Below, in pieces: positions 1 through 12,705 of a stretch of DNA of 64,000 nucleotides. Each line of letters begins with the position of its first letter. Within the stretch, counting starts at the first letter, position 1. The notes beneath the pieces were generated by a model. That model was not told the origin of the DNA. It saw only the letters and a list, made by a program, of their open reading frames with translations, and searched no databases. Origin of the DNA: Rosellinia necatrix (Eukaryota > Ascomycota > Sordariomycetes > Xylariales > Xylariaceae); assembly GCA_021209875.1 (NCBI GenBank), contig JAGYVD010000001.1, positions 4,154,001 to 4,218,000 on the forward strand, given 5' to 3'. The position numbers were made by a program, and so were the translations under genes.

Positions 1-660
1 ACTAAATGTCATCCAGGTCGATGGGTCCAATCCGTTTTGTTGCTCTGACCCCGAGTAGGCACTTTAATCCCCCCTTATATAGTGATAATAACAACACCAC
101 GAAATGAATAATCGAGGAATTCCCATGAGCAAAAGAGGAGGGAGAGAAAAAAAAAGGCAAGGCCGATCACGGTTGACCCGGTGGCCACTAGGTTTGCTAA
201 CAGTTAAATAGAAGCAATCCAAGGAGGAGTGGTGTTTTATCTAATCGGCTCACGATTGTCGACGAGAAAAAGAAAGGAGAAGAAGACGGAAATTCATCAA
301 GTGCACAGAACGTTCGAGGGATTCTGGAGGAAGGGCGGGAAATGGCAAGGTGCAGTAGTTTGTACTGGCGCGAGGTTACCAAGACAGCTAGAGACAGCTA
401 AAGACAGCGCGCGAGATACCATGGAGGCGTGGGCCAATCTTCAATTGACGGGGTCCTGGCTTGATAGGACGAGGACAGACGAGTGGGCGCCCGGGAAATG
501 GGGTCGGTACGGGCGCTCGGGTCAGAGCTCGGGTCTTGGGGAAATGGAATGGAGTATACCAGCAGGTACCTAGCTAGTGGATTTGGGTCATCATGTCCTG
601 CTGGACTACCACTGTGTCTACCGATGGTACCTGGACAGATACCTAGGTCGGTACTTACAC

Positions 661-723
661 ACACCACTATACACCACAGGCATACACCACTATACACCAC
701 AGGTATACACCACTCTGCACCAC
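661..723. repeat. 23-bp tandem repeat, about 2.7 copies
   Basis: The unit, acaccactatacaccac followed by aggcat or aggtat, occurs twice in full and once in part. It lies in the gene-poor left end of the window. Confidence 0.8.
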
Positions 724-3700
724 TAAGCACCGCTAAGCTGCGCGATGCAGCACCTTCGTATGTACCTGCTGCCACACTGGGACATGCTACCGACATTCTG
801 GTCGCGGGGTCTATGTTATGGTGCCTGCTAACGCCCGTGTCACTTGACAGGCGAATGGGATACCCAGTGTGGGTGGTACTTTGTCTTGTGGCATCCAGAA
901 GAGGGTCCATTGCTGCGCTAGCAGGTTTTGACTTGGTAGTGGGGTGGAGAGCGACAACCTGGGAGTCTGCTAGGAGTGTTCTGTGCGACCGTACCGAAGA
1001 CTGTACCAGCGATTGGTGGCGGGTGTAGTGGCGTAGGTAGCATGAGTGACCCAGCGCCCGACCTCTTGGTGCACCAAGTTGCTCGATGCGACCGGGATTC
1101 CCTGGACAAATAGGCAGGAGAAAACATGTCAACGCCAAGATCGAACTAAACTCGGCTAAGTAAAGGGCACCAGGCAGTTTGTCCAGATGGACTGGCTGCT
1201 CCGCTGTTATAAAACGACTACAATAACATCTCGATGGAGGTCAAAGGAACTTGTGCATTTGTTTGATGTACAGTATTGAATTGTCTTAGCTTCCCCTCTT
1301 GTTTTTAGCACACCGACGATAAGCTTTATAAAGAAGATTTCCTGTGTAAATAAAAACGTGGTATAGTGTGCTAAGTGTCAGGAGTAGGTAGATGTAAATA
1401 CCATTCTGGTAATCGTACGCGCCGAGGGATGAGTATCACCAGATTTAGTTAGCATCACAAACTCACCCTTGAATCAACTGACTTTGAACTGACTACCTGG
1501 GTAGGTACCTACGGTAGGTCGGCTCTAATATGCCTAGGGGTTTTGGCAGTGCACCTAGTGGTCACGATAACCAACCTGCCTACCTGGCAGTGATGACTTT
1601 GAAACGGGTTACCTTAGGTACCTACTGTATTGTCGCCAAATAACCTTTAGGATGGGGTATGTACGAAGCATGGAACTATTAGCTACCTAGGTAGTAGTAG
1701 TAGTAGTAGTATAGACACCCCTAGGTAGGTAGGCAGTGTATATATGGCATCAGCTCAGTACCTACCTCAGATCAGTCGGTACCTACCTAAGGTAAGTAGT
1801 AGGTAAGTAGCTGTTTCGAGATGATAGATCAATTGTGCCCAGGGACGCAAACTTTATTTGCACACTGCGCGATTCTGCAGCTCCCTTTGGTAGGGTACTA
1901 GGTAGGTAAAGGTCTGCACGAGCCGCACCATAGTATGGTTCACCAATAGCGAGATTGCTCGCGTTTGCTTGCCATACCACCACACCCCACCAATCATCAC
2001 CCGGTGCATGTATGGAGGAAAACTGCATATACTACCTACCGCTGCAGCACTACCTGACTATATTCTGCACGCCCAAACATCTGGGAAGCCAATCGTCCAT
2101 CCTCGAATGCCCCCTCCTCTGGTTTAGTATTGCCCAAGGTCTCGAGAGTTGGTGGCGGACAGGTACCAAGCGGGAATAAGCCACTAATGCAATGTTATAT
2201 CCCTTGATCCTAACTGCGTCTGATGTTATCTATCTCGACATTCCATATAGCTAACGGATATATATACACACACCTCCCTATATCGACAACTAGTATATAG
2301 AGAGAGCCTATCCCGCCGCATTTAGATTCCCTTACTGAGATGCGAAGTAAGAAAGAATCAGGTATGCACATCGAAAAGCAGCACGGGAGGCTGTGTTGAT
2401 TTCTCACGGGTTGGTTTAGTAGGCTTGTCGTGGGTTGATTCTGTCCTTCCTAGTACGTTTAGTGTACGCCAGAGACCTAATCTACTAGTCGAAATGTTCT
2501 GCTTTGTTTGATACCCGAACCATCCCTAACCTACTAAGCAGGCAGCAACCTGGAATTTTCCATGATTAAAAGTGTAACCACGAGGATTGGTGGAATAGGT
2601 CTGCAGTAAGTAGAGTATAAGACATAGCCTACCATGCTATACTCTTCAGAGAAGACCATGAACGGTAGGTATACCCTCCAACAATGGGTTACCAGCGCAC
2701 ACTATGATAATATATAGGTTCATTGGAAGTGCTAGAATATCTTGGCGGGTTGTAACACATGTTGATAGCATTCCCAAAGAGAGAATGATCTATGAACAGG
2801 TGTTGCCCAAACTACCTACGTAGCTACGTGCCACGAGAGCCACCACTGTTTCAAGCATCAAACATGAAAATGTAGTGAAGAAAAAAATTTAATTTTTTTT
2901 TTTTTTTTCATGCCGTCATCCGTCTTAGCTCACTCAACCCTTACTTAGGATATACCTACTTACATGGCAGGCGGATTAGGGAGATAGGGTAGGTACTAGG
3001 CTATGTTTTAGGGGTTGGATTCTGCCTAGAATAGTTATATACAGTGTTTTGTGGTATCACCACGGTACTGCAGAGTATGTGCAGCTTCCGTTTACGCATT
3101 AGTATGGGCTGCAGAACGCGTATGATAGATACCTCTAGCCTCTATTATACACTAGCAAGTGACACGGAACAACATATACTGTACAGAATGCGAACTGCTT
3201 ACTAACAGAATTGGTATTTAGTATGCTACCTAGATTAGGTCGATAAACCTCGACTAACTTATCTTGTAGGGAAGGATTTTGTAATCCTAGCACAATTCCA
3301 TACGTGTGTATGTAACTCTCTATCTAAACACCGAAAGAGGCTGTACTAAGGGTAATAAATATGGACAGTGTGGTCACAGTATGTACGATATGCCGTATGT
3401 AACACAGTACTTACCTAAGTAGGTAGGGTATATTATCTGCGCCATACTTAATTTGTACAAATAGGTACCACAGATTGGATGGCCGAAAACGTACTGTGCA
3501 AAGCATTTGCTAACTTAGTGGCAGTTGCTAAATATATAGATATATATATATGACGACTACAGCATCGTGTCTACACTACTTGTGGCACTTTTAATGAATA
3601 TGTCCACCGTACTAAGAGAAACGCCCATATGACAGTGAAGGGTTCGATCTTCAGAGAATATCTATTATTTTAGGACAGATAGGCGTTGACGTAGTGCAGG

Positions 3701-3827
3701 TATGTACAGTAGATATGTACGTAGGTAATAAACCTGCTCTGCATCGAGGAACGCTCGTGGCTGTACGAGCAGTAGTGTAGTGCTCTACACTACTTATACT
3801 GTCGGAGATACCCACCTGGGTGGGTAT

Positions 3828-3847
3828 GTACCTACCTAGGTAGGTAC
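3828..3847. repeat. 20-nt perfect palindrome, CCTAGG repeat family
   Basis: This is a perfect palindrome centred on CCTAGG and flanked by ACCT/AGGT units. The 18-nt core, without the outermost base pair, recurs exactly at 21636-21653 and 44083-44100. Many partial copies lie between genes throughout the window. Confidence 0.85.
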
Positions 3848-6800
3848 TTGTAAGCAGTACCCTCCCTGCCGATCCAGTCCCCGCTTCGGAGCCCCAGGAG
3901 TGGGTCTCGGTGGGCTGCAGTAGACAGCCCGGAAAGTCAAAGTGAGGAAGCCGCGGGTGGAAAGGGATAATTTCGAGAAGCTGCTAGATCAACCTACTTG
4001 AGTGTGTGATAATTAATGTCTCTCTTTCTCAACAACGGCCGAGATGACGACGGGTGAACTATCTATGCCTCCCATGACTCTCGTCTTTTCGAGAGGCCAC
4101 GCTGGTGCAGTACTCAGGCGCACAGCCGCGGCTTGAGCGACGGCAATATTTCAGCTGACGGTGCTAATCACAGTCGCCACTTGCACTAATAGCTTAGCTA
4201 CCACTAACCTAGCTTGCAGTGCTTGTAGTGCAATATGGAGCGTGCTGGAGTCCAGCAGCGAAGAAGATGGAGCCGGGGTCGGGGCTGGCCCTACTGGCTA
4301 GCAAGCAGTCCGCCCGTTGGTTCCAATGATTGATGAGCTGGGCGCATGAAACCAGCTCAATAACGCAGCCCGCGCGCGCTCTGACAGGCCCAGCCGTCGC
4401 ACTTTATCCGCTCCATCGGGATCCAGCGAATTGGACGCTCGTGCCGTTGGGACGGAGAGGAGGACAAGAACGAGTCCGCTCCAGTTCTCCCAGCAGTCTG
4501 GAACCCATGATCCCTGGCCGTTTTTGCCTCTGCCTCGTGGCAGTAAACCTGTCCGTGGTACCCGAGGACGGATCATTCGTGCCATGTGTGTGAGGTGTGT
4601 GAAGCTACGAGTAGCACCGGAAAGCCGAGCTCAGATAACTAGTGTGTAGTGTATATCCCCATCTTCCAATCCATCTTCCAATCCCACAATGCCGTCCTTA
4701 TCCTCCCCATCTATCTAGGTATATAATTATCATGTTCCAACCGATCCGCACCGCAGGAAAAACCGGCACACTCGCAGCAGCAGTAGCAGCAGCAACAGCA
4801 ACAGCAGTCGCATACCCCAACATACCCACTCAATCTGCCGGAAGTCCCAGCATCGCGGCACTTCGTTGAGAGGTGTTCTGGTTGGCGGATACGCGACCGT
4901 TTACTATTGGGTGCTGAAAATGCTGGAAATGCTGATCCGTCCTCACCGCTTCGACGCCTCCGTGTCCCTATTTGCCTTGGTTGCTTTTATCGCATGTCGG
5001 AACTAGACTGGCCCGAAACAGCCCTATTTCTTATTGTACTTTTTTAACACAAACAAATGTGACGTGTCAAGCCGCCTTAGTTGCCATTGACGTTTAACGC
5101 TTATCTTAGAACAAAAAACACGTGTTTGGCTTTCGGAATAACTCGAACTAGGTTGCTAAAACGTGGTCTGATTGATGAACTAATTAACACAGTTAGGCCG
5201 TTTGATGCTGTCACCTAGTCTATACTACTATATACACAAGTAGGTGGGCAGAGCTTCGGGATTGTCGGCCATACATTACGAAGCGGGGGTTAGTGATGGG
5301 GTGGGCAGAGGCGCCACCAGTATATTTTCTGTCACACCGGCAAAGGGAAGGAGTTTCCTCTTGTGTACAAATGGTGTGCATGATGAAAGGTTTGGCCTCT
5401 ATTACCAACTTCGCCACGCACACCACCTACTTACCGGCCCCTCGGGTCACCAGTTTATGCACTTTTGTGGCCCATACAATGCAAAGAAGCTTATTGCTAG
5501 TCAGCTTCATGCCTAAAAACTATAGGTAACCAAATCCCTAAACTCAACGCTCAGGTAACCTTGTAGCCTCGGCTGACCGGCCAGCCTGACAGGTTTAATA
5601 TCCAAGTACATACATACATTACATAGCCTGACTCGCGAAACCAACCTACCTAGCGATCATCGTGTTTTGGATTAGGTATGTCTTAACGATGAAGCGACAG
5701 CCCTGTCGCCAAAAGTTACCTTTGCAAGCAGCATAGTGTACATACCATGTACTCCACAGCATGGGCCATGACCATCGGGAGAGCCCCATGGTTCGATGTC
5801 ATACATGCAACAAAGCCCACGAGTTCCCCTTCAAGGCCCGTGTGGGCAAATCCTTGGATTCGCCCGATTTCCATCGAAAGATATCTGTTAATTAGTTCTT
5901 ACTGCATGGATAGATCCCCGGGAACCGGCATATGATGACCTGACGAAATGGTTGGTGGGTGGTACAATAAGTGGTGGGAGCAGGGGGACGTGCTGGAATT
6001 TCTGATGACGACTTCGATCAATCGGGTCCACGATCCGTATACCCCTGCAAACCCTTCAAAGAGATGACCCTGTGTGCTCTCATTCGTACAAAGTACGCGT
6101 CCTCATTTCCTGTTTTCTTTCTACGCTGGGTTAAGTCCGAATCTTGCTTAACGAGAGAAAGAGATAACCGAGGACCCAGGGGTCTGGGGAGGCCAAAGCT
6201 TATCAAAGCAAGCCGAGACCCAAGGCTAATTATGCCATCTTCTATTGGCATAATGCAACCTAGCTCGGTGAGATGAATCGCTTGGTTGAGAACTACGGTA
6301 AGGCTGCCTAACTTAGATAGCCTAGTATGAGATTGTCCTCGACCTTTCCTGTCGCATACATAGCCAACCGGGCAAGGTGACTCGTTTGTGAAAACGCGGA
6401 AGAGGACAAGCTTGGCGTATTCTATTCTCTCTAGGACGACGGCCCGATACCTAAATAATCTAGATAATGGAGTCAATCTCTTCAACAATCCTTTTTCATT
6501 TCGGACCGGCAATTCCTGATATTCGGCGTTGGTGGTTCCTCCCATACTGTACGCCTAAGGATGTATGTATCGGCCTCAGCTCTTCGTCTGGCACACTACG
6601 CTCTTGCGCCGTCGCGCGTTCTCCTCTAAGAAACCCACACAACCGTGGAGGCTTTTTGTGTCGAGGCCTACACTGCGGAGATAGCCGTGGGACGGAACGG
6701 CACGCCTGCCATCTCTGTGGACAATCGTGCGCCGTCCCATCAGCTTATGCCTATTTCGCCCTGCGGGTTTGACTCTAAATCACATACGGCTCCGTGCACG

Positions 6801-8874
6801 TGGCTGGGTAAGTGTTTGAAAAGGGAAAGAGGTGGTCTTGTCAGACCGAGAAAAGCTTTTTGTCGACCAGGCCAGCGTTAGCGGTGAACATAGGGGATTC
6901 AGCCATCGCTAGGTAGCTATAAACTGGACTTGCCAGACCGAATACCGAATCTGGATTAATTCCGCTTCGGGAGCATATTCACCTTCGAACACGGATCACA
7001 TCGAGACTGGGTTCCGCGGCCATCCGTGTCGTGGATTAGTCAGTCCCATTGGACGCGCCGGGGACAAATGAGGCTTATTTGTCTCACGAGAACCAGAAAA
7101 CCCATCTGTAGGTTATCTGATCCTATCGTGGGTAGGTGAGCGAACGATTTGAACTATACGCCTTGGCGTGTGACGAGTGAGATGAGAGAGGTTGAGTTTC
7201 TCGACCTTTTCTCTTCACGCCATTTGGTTGGCCGACTGATCAGCGAGAGGCGGCCAGGAAACAAGGTCATTCTTAGCTAGCTGAACCAGTCGGTCGAGGT
7301 GCCGTCCGACGACCTACACTACCAGAGGACTCGCCGGCGGTTGCCGTCGAAGGGTCTATACACAGGTCCCAAGAGTTGGTCTCAATAACTAGATATAGTT
7401 ACGTCGTATTCTAATATTCCAGCTGGGCGCGAAGGACGTGCTTGAGCTTCCGGCGAGGGCAGCAGGCTATAGGGTGAGAAGGTGTCGGGTTAGCCTCCAC
7501 AGCACCATCAGGTTGGAAGACTTAGCTTAGCTCTCTCAGGCAATCACATCGATTTCGAGTTGGAGTGGCGCAAACACCCAATGTCTCACGCGCGCGCCAT
7601 GCTAGTATATGTCTCAGGCACCTTTTGAAGTCACATGTGCACACCAATTCATCCACTCTTTGCAGACTCGCCCTTATCGACTAACTAGGTATCTAACGCC
7701 TTCACGACAGTAAAGAAACATGCCTGAGCGTTGGACGCTTTCCAGCTCGGTGGCTGACTCAACCCCGGCGAACATCGAGCTAGTCAGGGAGGGCTAAAGC
7801 GCCACGAATCCTATCTCCTAACCACATCGCCAATCCCTGGTCTGTCGAGGTGTGGTGAGGTGAGGTGATTTCTGTCTTGGGCATATCGATACCTCAATTA
7901 TCAACCGGGATCATGATATTTAAGGAGGGTTGCTCTTCTTCATCGAACAAAAGTCCCATGGGAGACGATGCCTAGACGGGACTTTTTACCATACCCCCGT
8001 TGGCACCGCGATGTTTCGATGCTCGGGGGGCAGGCAGGGTCCCATATCGCGAGACATGACTGGGTAGAACAGGGAAAAGGTGAGAAAGATAACGGCTAGG
8101 GCGCCCTACATATTAACCATGGAAGCTATTGATGCCTTCGATACGAGCCGGATCATTTTTGAAACTAACGCACGGCTGATAGAGTTTTGACAGACAGACT
8201 AAGAGGGAGTCTAGCGGTAGCTCGACGCCACAAGATGCTATCGCACACGAAGGTGCGCGGGCGACGTTGGGGCATTTGGATGTGTTAGGGTAGTATTTTC
8301 AATATCTGTCGGCCGAGTCGATAGAACGACGGCGAGATCAAAGGCGGTGTACCCGCACTATAGGGAATGATGTCGATGTAAACCGCCAACTCGATCCAAG
8401 TCGCGGACGTAGGCCACGATCCAGCCCTCCCGGCCCCTTTCCCTGCTTCTAAACTCTAATTTATATGATATGTCATAACTCCAACTACCTTACTTACATA
8501 TCCCGTGCTAAGGTCAAACACCGACCGTTGAGTTGAAAGATAGCAATATGCCCTAGCGCCTTGGAGCCGGGGTCGGAGGGGGTTCTCCATCGCCGAGAGA
8601 AAACCGACCCTCATTGTCGGCCAGTATCGGCTGGGTCAATGACTCCCACGAGCCACAATTACTCCGGCAACATGGTTTACGTGTGCGTTTGCATGCTTGT
8701 CGCCTTATCATGGGCCAAAAAGAAGACAAATAAAAGGTTATTGTATGTAACCTGCGTCCGCTTTTCCAAAACAGTTCTGACCTTGCCCGCTCATCGAACT
8801 TGAGTGTTGCCTGACACTGACACCATTTAAGAATCTAAGACATTTGAGAGATCGTCGCAAGAAAAAAAAAAAGC

Positions 8875-10232
8875 ATGCCCAACATCGCTGTAGTCGGGTA
8901 CGTGAGGCATTTCAGCCGTGGTGTTATTAAATACGAGAGCTGACATTGGGCCGCAGGGCTGGCGTGTCCGGATTGACCTGTGCCTACCTGCTATCGAAGC
9001 AGAAGGACAATGTCATTACTGTTATAGCCAAGCATATGCCTGGTGACTATGACATAGAATATGCCTCCCCGATAGCAGGCGCCAACGTGTTACCGTAAGA
9101 GGAATGTCGGTGGCCATATCCGGAAATTGCAGCTGACAAGGAGCAGGATGTCGAGCGAGAAGAACAGCAGCTATGAGCGCCGATCGTGGGCAGAGTTGAG
9201 GAAGCTGGCCGTAGAGGTCCCCGAGGCCGGGATTCATTTACAGAGTAAGGAAATAGACCACGACGCCCAGATAAGAGAAAAGAAAAGAAAAGCAGGAAAT
9301 TTGACTGGGACTGATATATGTGCGCAGAATCACGAGTCTACCGGCGCGAGAAAGACCTCGACAAGCTGAGACAAGGTGGCTATAGCTTCGATGGGCTGTT
9401 CCTCGAGAACCCCTGGTATCAGTCCCTGTTCGACGACTACAGAGAGCTGTCCCAAGGGGAGCTACCCCCGGGTATGGCGTCGGGCTGTGAATTCACGTCG
9501 GTGTAGGTTCATTGAAGCCCAACCCTACCCAACCCCTTATTTTATGACGTATCACTAACGAGGTGCAAAAAAAAAAAAAATAGGTGCATCAACGTGATGA
9601 TCTACCTACCCTGGCTGATCGGCCAGTGCCGGAAGAACGGGGTGGTCCTGCGACGAGGGCAGCTGGGCCACATCGCCGAGGCATCGGGCATGAGCCACAC
9701 GGGGGGCGCGGTCAGCGTGGTGGTCAACGCGACGGGCCTGATGGCGTCGCGGCTCGGCGGCGTGATGGACGGGCGGGTGGTGCCGATCCGCGGGCAGGTG
9801 GTGGTGGTGCGGAACGAGGCGCCGTACATGCTGACCAAGTCCGGGACGGACGACGCCGAGGACGAGGTGTGCTACGTGATGACGCGCGCGGCCGGCGGCG
9901 GCACCGTCCTCGGCGGCACGTATGCCAAGGGCCGGTGGGAGAGCCAGCCCGACCCCAACCAGGCGCTGCGCATCATGCGCCGCGCCGTCGAGATGATGCC
10001 CGAGCTCGTCCGCCCCCCGGGCCGCGGCGTCGACGGCCTCGACGTCGTGCGCCACGCCGTCGGCCTCCGCCCCTACCGCGAGGGCGGCGCCCGCGTCGAG
10101 AAGGAGAAGATCGGCGATACCTGGGTCGTCCACAACTACGGCCACGGCGGCTGGGGGTACCAGGGGTCGTACGGGTGTGCGCAGGACGTTGTGGCCCTCG
10201 TGGACGAGGTCTTGAATCGGCCCAAATTATAG
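8875..10232 (+). CDS. D-amino-acid oxidase (FAD-dependent, probably peroxisomal)
   Basis: The protein should oxidatively deaminate neutral or basic D-amino acids to 2-oxo acids, ammonia and hydrogen peroxide. I infer five exons with introns at 8898-8956, 9095-9146, 9245-9327 and 9503-9583; the join gives 360 residues, the usual size for the family. Residues 1-13 form the FAD-binding beta strand and GxGxxG loop (GAGVSG at 8-13). SVCINVMIYLPWL at about 144-156 is typical of fungal members. The Arg of GLRPYR (about 305-310) is the expected substrate-carboxylate ligand. The C-terminal family signature HNYGHGGWG sits at 328-336. The protein ends in PKL, a plausible weak PTS1 peroxisomal signal. 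The start codon is fixed by the glycine-rich loop immediately after it. The second intron's acceptor was chosen because it restores the conserved LPMS join; another AG nearby is possible. Confidence 0.93.
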
Positions 10233-10732
10233 AGGGATTGGGGCATTCGGATTCTTCTCCTTCGGAGAGAGAGAGAGAGAGAGAGATAACAAATTCGCGC
10301 AGATTTTCATCACTGCTGCTTTGTTTACGACATCATGAACTCGTTGGTTTTTCAAGTTTCTAAAATGAGCGACATTAGCAGAATCTACCCGTCCTGATAT
10401 GATATATCGTAGAAACCTTCCCCCAATGGTGTCCCCTAACCTATATGGTAGATATAGTTATGGGTTAGGTAGATACGCAGGTTAGGATGATACCTACTTC
10501 AGTACTTGGATGGGTTAGGGAAGTCATGATATCGTATTCAATAAAGGGCATATATGTATTTAATGGATAACCGACGCTTATCGATATGAACTAACATGCC
10601 TACCTAGGTGAGCTACTATACAGCTCCACGTTGTTGTCACGGCACAGCTTCCTTTAGCCTGGCTGGTCTAGCCCATCGCCCATCGCTTATTGTGCAGACG
10701 ACGACCTCGCGGACGGTAGCGACTACAACACA
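10233..10732. other. intergenic, no gene seen
   Basis: This is the downstream region of the D-amino-acid oxidase and the upstream region of ALG3. A GA microsatellite lies at 10265-10286, within the presumed 3' UTR. Several TAGGTA-type repeats are present. No coding signal was found. Confidence 0.6.
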
Positions 10733-12217
10733 ATGGCCGACAACGGATCCGGGCTGGTCACGAAAGCGGTCCGACTAGTGTTCGATGTCGCTAACGGCCA
10801 CAATCGCACGTTGTCTTGGCTCATACCGCCATGTCTCTTCCTTTTAGACGCACTGCTATGCGCCGTTGTGATATGGAAAGTCCCATGTAAGAGCCTTGAA
10901 GGGTGACCGTGTGATTATGCCCCTTTATGGCATTCTCTAGCCTTCCATGGCCCAGCCACTAACCATGTTCGTGCTTGTAGACACCGAAATCGACTGGAAG
11001 GCGTACATGGAACAAGTCGAGCAATATGTCGCAGGCGAACGCGATTATACCGTCATCAAAGGCGGGACTGGCCCTCTTGTGTATCCGGCAGCACACGTCT
11101 ACATATATACCGCCCTCTATTATATAACTGATAAGGGGAAGGATATATTTCTGGCGCAGCAGTTATTCGCTGTCTTATATATGGCAACATTGGCCGTGGT
11201 GATGGCTTGCTACTGGAAAGCCAAAGTACGTGGCAATATATGTATCTACGAGCCCTGGCGCTGCGCATGGTGACTGACTGGCTGGCTGGCTGACTGACTA
11301 ACTTGGTGGTGTTGTAGGTACCACCATATGTGTTCCCATTGTTGATCCTCTCGAAGCGCCTCCACAGCGTATTTGTTCTCCGCTGCTTCAACGACTGCTT
11401 CGCTGTCTTTTTCCTTTGGCTCACCATCTATCTATTCCAAAGACGGATCTGGACGCTAGGCACTTTCGCATATACCCTTGGCCTAGGCGTTAAGATGTCA
11501 TTGCTGTTAGTTTTGCCAGCGGTCGGGGTGATTCTCCTTCTAGGTAGAGGGTTCACTGGCAGCCTGCAATTGGCCGCTATCATCGCTCAGATCCAGTTCA
11601 CTTTGGCCGTCCCCTTCCTTCACGCAAACCCCCAAGGGTACTTATCTCGAGCATTTGAACTCTCTCGCCAATTTTTCTTCAAATGGACCGTCAATTGGCG
11701 TTTCGTTGGCGAAGACATTTTTCTTAGCCGGCCTTTCGCGCTGAGTCTGCTAACATTGCATGCCTCGGTTCTTCTATGGTTCATTGTGAACAAGTGGCTG
11801 AAAACAACAGGCAAGTCTTGGCCAGCAATTGTCGCGCCGATCCTTCAACTCCGCTCCCCATTTAAGCCCCAGGAGGAGGCTCGAATATCCACGCAAATCA
11901 CGCCAGAATATGTGATGATCACCATGCTCTCGGCCAATGTCATCGGACTCCTCTTCGCACGCTCGTTGCATTACCAATTTTACTCCTACCTCGCCTGGTC
12001 TACCCCATATCTTCTGTGGCGTAGCGGCGCTCACCCTCTCGTCCAATACGGTCTCTGGGGGCTTCAAGAATGGGCATGGAACGTCTTCCCCAGCACGAAT
12101 GCCAGTTCCGGGGTCGTTGTAGGCGTCTTGGCTACTACGGTAGCACTGGTGGCGGCTGGCACAGAGCAAGCACGCACCCTATCCGGTCACCCTTCCGGCG
12201 AGAAGAGGTCGGCATGA
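10733..12217 (+). CDS. ALG3: Dol-P-Man:Man5GlcNAc2-PP-dolichol alpha-1,3-mannosyltransferase
   Basis: ALG3 (GT58) adds the first dolichol-phosphate-mannose-dependent mannose to the lipid-linked oligosaccharide on the luminal side of the ER. Three exons (introns 10887-10980 and 11226-11317) join to 432 residues, the normal length. After an N-terminal helix, residues about 53-60 read TEIDWKAY, followed by [19 protein letters not shown], the conserved luminal loop of the family. At least eight further hydrophobic segments follow. [18 protein letters not shown] and [18 protein letters not shown] are strongly conserved in fungal Alg3. The start at 10733 gives the only N-terminus that reaches the conserved loop in frame. 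The gene converges on the eIF1A-like gene, with only 29 nt between the two stop codons. Confidence 0.95.
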
Positions 12218-12246
12218 TTTATCTGCGATGGCGTTGATTTTCTATC

Positions 12247-12705
12247 TTAGGCTTCCTCTTCCGAATCTGATGGCGGCATCTTGCCGACGGTTGACTCTTC
12301 ATCCTCATCCTCATCATAAGGTGTTTTAGCAAATTCTTTCGGCCTGTGCTTTCTGTCAGCCCCGTGTAAACCGTGACATCAGATCAAACTGTACCAATAG
12401 CTCCGTTTACGCCATTCCTTCTCCTCGCGGACCACGTTTACGATCTCGCCCTCCACCCTGCCCTTTTTCTCATCAGGAGGGGCCAAATCCACCAACACAT
12501 AGCCAGCCCTCTTGATCCATATCGTGCTGCGGAAACGAGCGGCAAGCTCGACTAGAATGGTTTGCTGGTTAGGCAATAAGCAGCTATAGAGGCTATTCCC
12601 TTCTGCCTTGATGACCCTGGCAACATGCTGAGCAGGCGTCAACTCGTCAGGCGGGGTTGTAGATTCCTCGGCAGCTGCCCGAACGTCACGTTTGGGGCGA
12701 CCCAT
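12247..12705 (-). CDS. eIF1A-like S1-domain protein (EIF1AD family)
   Basis: This is a small RNA-binding protein with an S1-like/eIF1A-type OB fold, similar to EIF1AD of animals. The cellular role is poorly defined. The start at 12705 gives MGRPKRDVRAAAEE. The OB domain spans about residues 24-95: HVARVIKAEGNSLYSCLLP, then LVELAARFRSTIWIKRAGYVLVDL in the usual order of the family, then EIVNVV. One intron (12394-12344) was placed so that the reading frame continues as YWPKEFAK into a very acidic tail (YDEDEDEES, then SDSEEEA), giving 135 residues. Acceptor sites nearer the donor create a stop or the wrong frame, so this join is fairly secure. The 3' end converges on ALG3. Confidence 0.85.

Larger units (their letters stand above)
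1..8874. other. gene-poor repeat-rich region
   Basis: I see no convincing gene in this stretch. The ORFs present are short, overlap on opposite strands and have no recognisable domain. It holds many copies of a TACCTAGGTA-type simple repeat, including a perfect 20-nt palindrome at 3828-3847, a GTA microsatellite near 1693-1711, a 16-T run at 2893-2908, a TA-rich run near 3536-3551 and a 23-bp tandem repeat at 661-723. Spliced genes made of very short exons, or non-coding RNAs, cannot be excluded by eye. Confidence 0.6.

Noticed and set aside
398..1138. 246-codon minus-strand ORF
   Set aside because: It overlaps a 181-codon plus-strand ORF and a tandem repeat; low-complexity and no recognisable domain.
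3625..3660. T-arm-like GGTTCGAT hairpin in the gene-poor region
   Set aside because: The loop is 8 nt, and no acceptor, D or anticodon arm can be found upstream on either reading.
4732..4869. 45-codon Ala/Thr-rich small ORF
   Set aside because: The Ala/Thr run comes from a GCA microsatellite; there is no further support.
6018..6545. 175-codon minus-strand ORF
   Set aside because: No domain, no neighbouring exons of matching character and no promoter signals. Could be real but I cannot support it.
9606..10145. 179-codon ORF on the minus strand over the D-amino-acid oxidase
   Set aside because: It is antisense to the GC-rich last exon of a well-supported gene and has Ala/His-rich composition typical of shadow frames.
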